In this document: one piece after another, positions 1 to 4,565 of the stretch | How the letters are laid out: each line of letters begins with the position of its first letter | Numbering within the stretch: the first letter of the stretch is position 1 | Assembly (NCBI GenBank): GCA_964601515.1 | Contig: CAZRNU010000183.1 | Span: 1-5,430 of the forward strand | DNA: 5,430 nucleotides | Source of the DNA: PWND01 sp964601515 | GTDB taxonomy: Bacteria; Bacteroidota; Bacteroidia; Bacteroidales; UBA7960 | Direction of reading: 5' to 3' | Notes under the pieces: generated by a model | Told to the model about the DNA's origin: nothing | The model's input: the letters and a program-made list of their open reading frames with translations, nothing else | The model's database searches: none | Position numbers and translations under genes: made by a program

Positions 1-1653
1 ATATTTTATACTGTCAGTTTGATTGTATGGCACATAGCCTAAAGAGCGATATGTAATCGACGCCGGAGGAGCCTTAAATGCATATCCGCCGGAAGCTATG
101 AAAGACGTTCTTTCGCTGTATTTATAAAGAATACCAACTCTGGGATTAACACTTTCGCCATAAAGCGAGTTTGCATCATATCTGATTCCTGCAATCAGAT
201 TTACTCTGTTAATCTTAGCGAAACCCTGAGCAAAAGCAGAAGCATTATGGTAACTAACCGGATTGTAACCGAAGTTGCCCATTACAGGGTCGTATGAAGA
301 TGAATTAACATTAAAAATGTCGCTGCTGTATGGCTTAGTCATAAAGCTGGTAAGTGGCAAACCATTAGAGCCTTGGTAACTTCCACCCACAATTACTTCC
401 GAGTTTGATGTTGGCAAATATGTAAAAAGTTGTTCGAACAAAAAGTCTAAAGATTCAGAATAAAGATATGCCCTGTCGTATGTTAGCTTTGTGAGCCCCA
501 TACTGGAATTCTTATCCATTGCATAATGCAGCAGAGATAAATTTGTAGATGAAGAGAATCTTTTAAAATCGGTACTGTACGACAACGTAACTTGCTGAAT
601 TTGGTCAGCCCAATAGTTTTGAGGATTATCATATCTGTAATTAACAGAACTCAATCCCAGAGAACTATGGGTCTTTCTGCACATTGTATTATATGTAAGA
701 CCTAATCCTCTGAATCTCATGTTTATTCCAATAAGGTGACCTGAGGTTGAAATTCTTTCAAAATCCGGCTTATCTATAGACCCTTTATACGACGGACCAT
801 AATATTGACTGATAAATTCATTTTCCGACATTCCGTATGAATGCAATATTTCAGAAGTTATATCTATTGGATTATAAAGATTGCCATTAAGATTTATTTT
901 AGTTCCGGACTGCTGAAGAGAGAACAGCGGATTATACGCCTGTTCGTGTCCCGAATAAATATCAATTCCAGGCACATCACTTTTATTGGCGTAAAAAGAA
1001 TACTCAAGGATATTTCTGTTTTTTCCGGCTTTACCGCCAATAGTAAAATTTGCATAGTTAGACCTATTGTCGCCCACAAACACGTCACCTCTAACGAATG
1101 TACCCTTGTCGGCTTCTTTTAGAATGATATTTATAACGCCAGTAACGGCATCTGCACCATAAACAGCAGCAGCGGGACCATAAATAACTTCAATTCTTTC
1201 AGCCTGCCTTATTGGAAGCTGTTGACCGATAGGCATACCGGCAACAATAGATGGTTTAATTGGCAGGTTATTTATTAAAATTTTGGCGTACTGGTTTCCC
1301 GGAAGACCTCTGATTTGAAATCCCTCGCCGTATTCACCCGTTCCCGGTTGAGAAATTCTTATCCCGGGAAGATTTTTCAAAACATCTGCCAGAGTAGTAT
1401 ATCCATTTCTGATAATTTCTTCATGAGTAATAACATAAATTGTAAAAGGAAGATCTGAAATATATTTGGCACTTCTACTTGCAGTAGTAACACTTTGAAT
1501 AGTAGTATCGGCAGTAACAATAACATTAGATGCATCAAATATAGCAGGAGTGATAAAACCAATACCAATACTATCTCCGGCAGCAACACCCTGAGATTGT
1601 ACTTCAAAAGACAGAAATACAGCTAATAATATTGAAACCAATAAAATCCGCAT
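1..1653 (-). CDS. TonB-dependent outer-membrane receptor, C-terminus cut by window edge
   Basis: This frame is open from the ATG at 1653 to the left edge, giving 551 codons without a stop. Residues 1-21 look like a Sec signal peptide: one Arg, then a hydrophobic core, ending near VQSQ. Residues 44-60 (VIVTAD...TTASR) resemble the TonB-box region of siderophore and vitamin receptors. The plug domain spans about 66-180, with the family landmarks ADVLKNLPGI (89-98), FQIRGLPGNQ (112-121), ERIEVIYGPAAAVYGADA (152-169) and GVINIILK (172-179). Alternating aromatic and polar beta-barrel strands follow, including NPRVGILYKYSE and YAFKAPP near the visible end, equivalent to the conserved GFRAPS segment. 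Such receptors are usually about 650-800 residues, so roughly 100-250 are missing to the left. It should bind a ligand at the cell surface and import it using TonB-ExbBD energy. The substrate cannot be read from the sequence. No N-terminal carboxypeptidase-like domain or anti-sigma signalling extension is present, so it does not look like a SusC-type transducer. No frameshift was seen. Confidence 0.94.
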   Translation of the reverse strand, partial: MRILLVSILLAVFLSFEVQSQGVAAGDSIGIGFITPAIFDASNVIVTADTTIQSVTTASRSAKYISDLPFTIYVITHEEIIRNGYTTLADVLKNLPGIRISQPGTGEYGEGFQIRGLPGNQYAKILINNLPIKPSIVAGMPIGQQLPIRQAERIEVIYGPAAAVYGADAVTGVINIILKEADKGTFVRGDVFVGDNRSNYANFTIGGKAGKNRNILEYSFYANKSDVPGIDIYSGHEQAYNPLFSLQQSGTKINLNGNLYNPIDITSEILHSYGMSENEFISQYYGPSYKGSIDKPDFERISTSGHLIGINMRFRGLGLTYNTMCRKTHSSLGLSSVNYRYDNPQNYWADQIQQVTLSYSTDFKRFSSSTNLSLLHYAMDKNSSMGLTKLTYDRAYLYSESLDFLFEQLFTYLPTSNSEVIVGGSYQGSNGLPLTSFMTKPYSSDIFNVNSSSYDPVMGNFGYNPVSYHNASAFAQGFAKINRVNLIAGIRYDANSLYGESVNPRVGILYKYSERTSFIASGGYAFKAPPASITYRSLGYVPYNQTDSIKY

Positions 1654-1691
1654 AAGATAAGTACTAAGGTACTGAATTGCAATATAAACTG

Positions 1692-1699
1692 CAAAAATA
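1692..1699 (-). promoter_or_regulatory. Putative -7 box (TAnnTTTG type) of the TonB receptor gene
   Basis: Read on the minus strand this is TATTTTTG, an exact match to the Bacteroidetes TAnnTTTG element. It lies 38 bases before the ATG at 1653, leaving a leader of about 30 bases. The upstream -33 TTTG is poor: the nearest candidate is TTTC at 1718-1715, only 15 bases away rather than about 19-21. The surrounding ATTATTTTTGCA is shared letter for letter with the candidate promoter of the ATPase gene. No Shine-Dalgarno sequence is visible, as is usual in this phylum. Confidence 0.45.
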
Positions 1700-1717
1700 A
1701 TGATGGTTTTTTGGGAA

Positions 1718-1747
1718 AGCTCAGAGCTCAGGGCGAGGTGCGAGGTG
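1718..1747. repeat. Two adjacent tandem heptamer duplications
   Basis: The plus strand reads AGCTCAG twice (1718-1724, 1725-1731), then GG, then CGAGGTG twice (1734-1740, 1741-1747). Both are perfect 7-bp tandem pairs with different cores, separated by two bases. They are clearly more GC-rich than the surrounding spacer. They lie between the start of the receptor gene and the end of the ATPase gene, 21 bp after the ATPase stop. I recall short 7-bp repeats of this sort between genes in Bacteroidota, but cannot confirm that here. No hairpin followed by a T-run was found, so this is not a convincing terminator for the ATPase gene. Confidence 0.7.
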
Positions 1748-1768
1748 TTCCGGTAGCTAGGATTAATA

Positions 1769-2902
1769 TCATCCGGTTATAAAATCGAGATAATTGCCCC
1801 GGTGAATAACTTCAAAAGATGCTTGAGGGTATGCACGGGCGAATTCACTTGGCACCTTTACCGGTTTTTCAGTCCATTTATAATCAAAAGCCCTTAGTGT
1901 ATTATCTATCTCCTCAATTCTATCAATTTCCTGCCGACTATGTGTACGCCAGAAATACTCAAAACCTAATGAACCTTTATAATCAAGGAATTTCTTGCGT
2001 TCTGAATTGAGATAATTCTCCCAAAGTTGACCCACATCATCGCGCATATTTAGTTTCTGAAATGAATGTATAATAGCATTACGGATACCATTATCAAAGA
2101 AATACCACTTCTTCATTTTGGTTATTTCATTGTCTTTATTTCTACTAAACCCACTAACATTATACATTATAAAAACCTTAGAAAATAAATCTAGGTATTT
2201 ATCTGCTGTATTTTTGCTAATACCGATCTCACGAGCCAATGCCTCAACCGATATTTCGCTACCGGTGCGGAAAGCAAGCTTTTGAAGAATTCCCGTTATT
2301 TTATCTCTTTTCTTAATTCCCTCATAGGCAAAAATATCCTTTAGCAGATGATTGTTCACCAATTCTTTCAGATAGTCAATCTTTTCGCTGGTGTTTTCTA
2401 TGGATGATAGTTCAGGATAAGATCCAAAAACCAATCGATCTTCCAAATTCCTGGTTGTGTCTATATAAGATTCATGATAGTTGAATTCGATTTGTGCTAT
2501 AGGATATAAAAAAAGCGTTTTCATCCTGCCTGTAAGCGGTTCGCCTATCTGATTGTTTATTGCAAATGCAGATGAACCGGTAATTACAATTTTGAGTTGG
2601 TCTATAGTGTCAACCATAAGTTTAAGCTTATGACCAATTTCGGGAATTTCCTGAGCTTCGTCAATAATTAGCAGCTTTTTGCTACCCATTAGACGTTTGT
2701 AATTTGATTGGGTGCGAGGCTCAAGAATGTTTAGGGTTTCAATATCGTCACCATTAAGAAAAACATAATCTTCGTTAATTTTGGTGGTTAAATTTTGAAG
2801 AAGTTTTGTTTTTCCAACCCTTCGAGCACCAAGTATTGCAATTACTTTGCCTGGGCGAATTAAGGAAATTATCTTATCGTCGTAGTACCTTTTGATTTCC
2901 AT
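1769..2902 (-). CDS. AAA_14/DUF4143-family ATPase
   Basis: This is a complete 377-residue protein, typical in length for the family. The N-terminal P-loop domain has Walker A GARRVGKT (25-32), Walker B LLIIDEAQE (77-85) and a sensor segment ITGSSA (107-112). The characteristic EPLTGRMKTLFLYPI follows at 121-135. A winged-helix-like part lies at about 215-245 (EISVEALAREIGIS...KYLDLFSK), then KKWYFFDNGIRNA (264-276). The C-terminal DUF4143 part has an E325-I-D327 ... D340-Y-K342 pattern, reminiscent of the nuclease-like fold in this family with the usual EVK as DYK. The cellular role of these proteins is not established. They are common single accessory genes in Bacteroidota and archaea and may bind DNA or RNA. 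The ATG at 2902 is chosen because the next in-frame Met is residue 72, after Walker A. It stands alone, divergent from the toxin-antitoxin operon. Confidence 0.92.
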   Translation of the reverse strand: MEIKRYYDDKIISLIRPGKVIAILGARRVGKTKLLQNLTTKINEDYVFLNGDDIETLNILEPRTQSNYKRLMGSKKLLIIDEAQEIPEIGHKLKLMVDTIDQLKIVITGSSAFAINNQIGEPLTGRMKTLFLYPIAQIEFNYHESYIDTTRNLEDRLVFGSYPELSSIENTSEKIDYLKELVNNHLLKDIFAYEGIKKRDKITGILQKLAFRTGSEISVEALAREIGISKNTADKYLDLFSKVFIMYNVSGFSRNKDNEITKMKKWYFFDNGIRNAIIHSFQKLNMRDDVGQLWENYLNSERKKFLDYKGSLGFEYFWRTHSRQEIDRIEEIDNTLRAFDYKWTEKPVKVPSEFARAYPQASFEVIHRGNYLDFITG

Positions 2903-2915
2903 TTTATTCTTTTTG

Positions 2916-2923
2916 CAAAAATA
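2916..2923 (-). promoter_or_regulatory. Putative -7 box of the ATPase gene
   Basis: On the minus strand this is TATTTTTG, matching TAnnTTTG, inside the 12-bp palindrome TTTTTGCAAAAA (2910-2921) and its flank. It lies only 13 bases before the ATG at 2902, so a transcript starting at the usual distance would have a leader of fewer than about 10 bases. No TTTG is found 19-21 bases upstream; that space is filled by the inverted repeat at 2925-2954. The promoter may therefore be activator-dependent or repressed, or the match may be chance in AT-rich DNA. Confidence 0.4.
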
Positions 2924-2924
2924 A

Positions 2925-2954
2925 TAAATTCCGTCAATTAAATGACGGAATTTA
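2925..2954. repeat. Perfect 12-bp inverted repeat upstream of the ATPase gene (operator or terminator)
   Basis: The arms are TAAATTCCGTCA (2925-2936) and TGACGGAATTTA (2943-2954) around a 6-base centre, ATTAAA. Read on the minus strand, the stem is followed by TTATTTTTG, which is T-rich and terminator-like. However, no minus-strand gene lies immediately upstream to be terminated. The repeat starts one base upstream of the candidate -7 box and covers the -33 zone, which also fits an operator or a leader attenuator for the ATPase gene. The repeat is certain; its role is not. Confidence 0.75.
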
Positions 2955-3010
2955 AATAATTTTCTCTATTTATTTAAGAAATCAGCATTATTATTTTCTT
3001 ACCCCCCAGA

Positions 3011-3024
3011 CCCCCTAAAGGGGG
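3011..3024. repeat. C-rich hairpin CCCCCT-AA-AGGGGG
   Basis: Arms CCCCCT (3011-3016) and AGGGGG (3019-3024) flank AA. They are preceded by another C-run (3002-3007), so the context is ACCCCCCAGA then the stem. The element is strikingly GC-rich for this AT-rich spacer. I recall similar CCCCCTAAAGGGGG elements dispersed between genes in many Bacteroidota, which would make it a family copy rather than a gene-specific site. No T-run follows on the plus strand. On the minus strand a C/G-run and then AAGAAAATAATAA follow, so it is not a standard intrinsic terminator. Confidence 0.65.
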
Positions 3025-3070
3025 AGCTGCAAGCATTTGTGCATGACCGCTGCCGGGTTAGTATTGTGCT

Positions 3071-3124
3071 TTTTCAATCCTTTCAATCCTCACAATCCTT
3101 TCAATCTTCACAATCTTTTCAATC
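3071..3124 (+). repeat. Nonamer repeat array 1 (six units, consensus YTTTCAATC)
   Basis: Six consecutive 9-bp units run without gaps: TTTTCAATC, CTTTCAATC, CTCACAATC, CTTTCAATC, TTCACAATC, TTTTCAATC. Every unit starts with a pyrimidine and ends in CAATC. Two classes alternate, one with TTTC and one with NCAC in the middle. The array ends 165 bp before the antitoxin ATG and about 100 bp before its promoter. The same consensus returns in the same orientation at 4442-4504, directly after the toxin stop. There are no unique spacers between units. Confidence 0.9.
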
Positions 3125-3128
3125 TTAT

Positions 3129-3150
3129 CTCCTTTAGGAGTTACAACTCT
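3129..3150. repeat. Two overlapping, mutually exclusive small hairpins
   Basis: CTCCT (3129-3133) pairs with AGGAG (3136-3140) over a TT loop. GAGTT (3138-3142) pairs with AACTC (3145-3149) over an AC loop, extendable by a G-T pair at 3137/3150. They share GAG at 3138-3140, so only one can form at a time. They start 4 bp after the end of nonamer array 1. The stems are short and could be chance. The GGAGTTACAACTC shape resembles small palindromes dispersed in some Bacteroidota genomes, from memory only. Confidence 0.4.
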
Positions 3151-3226
3151 ATATCCCGTTAATTAAAAGATAGCGAGTTTATTAAGGCATTTCACCTTAT
3201 TAGCATGTTTTTAAATAGAACATATA

Positions 3227-3258
3227 TTTGTTTTATTTTAAAACATTCATTAATTTTG
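3227..3258 (+). promoter_or_regulatory. Bacteroidetes-type promoter of the toxin-antitoxin operon
   Basis: TTTG at 3227-3230 and TAATTTTG at 3251-3258 match the -33 TTTG and -7 TAnnTTTG consensus with a 20-base spacer, the expected distance. Transcription would start near 3263-3267, about 25 bases before the ATG at 3289. Because the promoter lies downstream of the alternative in-frame ATG at 3205, it decides the start of the antitoxin gene. This is the best promoter in the window. Confidence 0.75.
3229..3245. promoter_or_regulatory. Candidate operator: palindrome inside the promoter spacer
   Basis: TGTTTTA (3229-3235) and TAAAACA (3239-3245) form a perfect 7-bp inverted repeat around TTT. 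It sits almost entirely between the -33 and -7 boxes. A dimeric HTH protein bound here would block RNA polymerase. The first gene of the operon encodes such an HTH protein, and autorepression by antitoxin is the rule in type II toxin-antitoxin operons. The arms are AT-rich, so chance cannot be excluded. A further TGT-facing half-site pair, AACA (3219-3222) with TGTT (3229-3232), overlaps it. Confidence 0.45.
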
Positions 3259-3288
3259 TGGTGTTGCATAACGAAAAATAAGATTGAG

Positions 3289-4092
3289 ATGAATATAAAA
3301 TTATCGCAAAAGCAAATTGGTCAAAGGATTGCTGAACTTCGTAAGATGAAAGGGCTGTCTCAAGAAGATTTGTCTAAAAGTGTTAGGATTTCACGACCGT
3401 CATTAGCTCAAATTGAGCTTGGTAATAGAAGTTTAGATATTTTTGAACTTCAAAAACTGTCTCAGATTTTAGGTTTTTCTTTAGATGATTTTATGTCTGA
3501 AGACTTTTCCGCGAATCACAAAATATCTATTAAAGAGGAAAAGAAGTTAAAGAAAGTGGAAGAGCGAATTTCTAATCCAAAGCTTCAGGTAAATAAATTT
3601 AAAAATGTGTTGTTGTATATTCTTGAACGTTGTGCCGGCAAACCTAATGTGGGCGAAACTGTTCTTTACAAGCTTTTGTATTTCTCTGACTTCAATTATT
3701 ACGAACTTTATGAAGAGCATTTAACCGGGGCTAAGTATCGCAAACTGCCTTACGGACCCGTTCCACATAAATTAGATGCAATTATTAATCAGATGATTGA
3801 TAAGGGACAATTACAAAGGGTAAAAACAGACTATCACGGTTATCCGCAAACACGATTCTTGCCCTTAGAGAAAGTAGATTTAACTGAATTAAAGGCAAGT
3901 GAGAAAGAAGTTATTGACAGGGTTATTGACCAAATGAGTGACTGGAGTGCCTCTATGATTAGTGAATATTCACACAAAGACTTGCCTTGGGAAGTAACAG
4001 ATGAAGGCAAAGATATTAGTTATGAGCTTGCTTTTTACAGAGAATTACCATACTCTGTGAGGGTATATGATGATGAAAATGAAAATGGATAA
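3289..4092 (+). CDS. XRE-HTH / SocA-Panacea (DUF4065) antitoxin
   Basis: This 267-residue protein has two parts. Residues 10-69 form an XRE/Cro helix-turn-helix, with LRKMKGLSQEDLSKSV as the first helices and SRPSLAQIELGNRSL (35-49) as recognition helix and turn. After a charged linker (about 70-100, EEKKLKKVEER) comes a SocA-like Panacea domain (about 104-235), with VLYKLLYFSDFNYY (125-138) and KYRKLPYGPVPHKLD (149-163) as the diagnostic stretch. The C-terminus (236-267) is acidic. Panacea domains are known as antitoxin domains that neutralise many unrelated toxins; the HTH part should bind the operon promoter. The start at 3289 is preferred over the in-frame ATG at 3205 because a good promoter lies at 3227-3258 and the extra 28 residues are Cys-, Ile- and Phe-rich and unlike the family. 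The stop is 2 bp before the toxin ATG, so the two are co-transcribed and probably translationally coupled. Confidence 0.9.
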   Translation: MNIKLSQKQIGQRIAELRKMKGLSQEDLSKSVRISRPSLAQIELGNRSLDIFELQKLSQILGFSLDDFMSEDFSANHKISIKEEKKLKKVEERISNPKLQVNKFKNVLLYILERCAGKPNVGETVLYKLLYFSDFNYYELYEEHLTGAKYRKLPYGPVPHKLDAIINQMIDKGQLQRVKTDYHGYPQTRFLPLEKVDLTELKASEKEVIDRVIDQMSDWSASMISEYSHKDLPWEVTDEGKDISYELAFYRELPYSVRVYDDENENG

Positions 4093-4094
4093 TT

Positions 4095-4439
4095 ATGATA
4101 TTTGAGGAGCTTGCTGAATTTCAAAAAGATTTAAAAAACCTGATTAAAAAATATCGCACCTTAAATGATGATTTAAAGGAGGTAAAAGTAATTTTGAAAA
4201 AGAAACCGCAAGCACGTCCACCTTTTAGTTTTGAAATAAGCAACCTTAAATTAGAATCTTGCATCATTAAGGTTAAAAAAATTGCTTGCCGAGCTTTAAA
4301 AGGAAGAGGCGTTAATTCAGGATTAAGATTGGTTTATGCCTTCTTCCCTGATGAACAAAAAATCGTATTCATTGAATTGTATCACAAAAACGACAAGGAA
4401 AATGAAGACAGAAACAGAATAACAGAGAATTTTAAATAA
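4095..4439 (+). CDS. RelE/ParE-like type II toxin
   Basis: This is a basic 114-residue protein, the usual size for RelE-superfamily toxins. Residues 6-37 form two likely Lys-rich helices (FQKDLKNLIKKY...). A beta-sheet core follows: CIIKVKKIACRALKG (56-70), GLRLVYAFFP (76-85) and KIVFIELYHK (89-98), ending in NDKENEDRNRI. The order helix-helix-strands, with Arg78 in the GLRLVYAF strand and the FIELYHKNDKEN end, fits RelE/HigB/ParE-type toxins, most of which cut mRNA on the ribosome or poison gyrase. Which target applies cannot be read here. It follows the antitoxin by 2 bp with no ribosome binding site, which supports coupled translation. The nonamer array 2 begins 2 bp after the stop. The fold call is from motif memory and carries moderate certainty; the role is strengthened by its partner. 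Confidence 0.75.
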   Translation: MIFEELAEFQKDLKNLIKKYRTLNDDLKEVKVILKKKPQARPPFSFEISNLKLESCIIKVKKIACRALKGRGVNSGLRLVYAFFPDEQKIVFIELYHKNDKENEDRNRITENFK

Positions 4440-4441
4440 TC

Positions 4442-4504
4442 CATACAATCCTTTCAATCTTTTCAATCTGCACAATCTTTTCAATCTTTATAATCTGCAC
4501 AATC
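4442..4504 (+). repeat. Nonamer repeat array 2 (seven units, consensus YTTTCAATC)
   Basis: Seven 9-bp units run without gaps: CATACAATC, CTTTCAATC, TTTTCAATC, TGCACAATC, TTTTCAATC, TTTATAATC, TGCACAATC. A decayed half unit, CTTTGTTCT, follows. All start with a pyrimidine and end in AATC. The order TTTC, TTTC, NCAC, TTTC seen in units 2-5 is the same class order as units 1-4 of array 1, but the exact bases differ, so it is not a simple recent copy. It begins 2 bp after the toxin stop and lies in the tail-to-tail gap with the restriction gene, 61 bp from the stop of that gene. No intrinsic terminator is visible between the two convergent genes. Confidence 0.9.
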
Positions 4505-4565
4505 CTTTGTTCTATATACTATGTATCAATGCGCCTGTCAACGAAGGAAAGAGTGCGTTTGCTTA

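Larger units (their letters stand above)
2903..3288. other. Gene-free stretch between the ATPase gene and the toxin-antitoxin operon
   Basis: No open frame here shows protein-like features. The N-terminal extension of the antitoxin frame from 3205 is judged non-coding because the promoter lies inside it. From left to right the stretch holds the ATPase promoter box, a 12-bp inverted repeat, an AT-rich segment, a C-rich hairpin (3011-3024), an unassigned more GC-rich segment (about 3025-3065), the first nonamer array (3071-3124), two overlapping small hairpins (3129-3150) and the antitoxin promoter (3227-3258). The packing of unrelated repeat types suggests a site that has received several insertions. 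Confidence 0.6.

Noticed and set aside
841..1122. Open frames opposite or shifted inside the TonB receptor gene (841-1122 plus, 894-1088 and 1377-1607 minus)
   Set aside because: They overlap an unbroken receptor frame with clear plug and barrel motifs and show no protein-family features themselves.
1653..1675. Imperfect palindrome AGTACTAAGGTACT just upstream of the receptor start as an operator
   Set aside because: It has one mismatch pair, is short, and lies in the leader with no supporting context, so chance is a sufficient explanation.
1819..2010. Plus-strand frame inside the ATPase gene
   Set aside because: It is antisense to a complete family member, with no recognisable domain or promoter.
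3071..3124. CRISPR array at the nonamer repeats
   Set aside because: Units are 9 bp, directly adjacent, without spacers, and no cas gene is present.
3205..3288. N-terminal extension of the antitoxin from an upstream in-frame ATG
   Set aside because: A near-consensus promoter (3227-3258) lies inside it, the extra 28 residues are unlike XRE proteins, and the HTH begins normally just after the Met at 3289.
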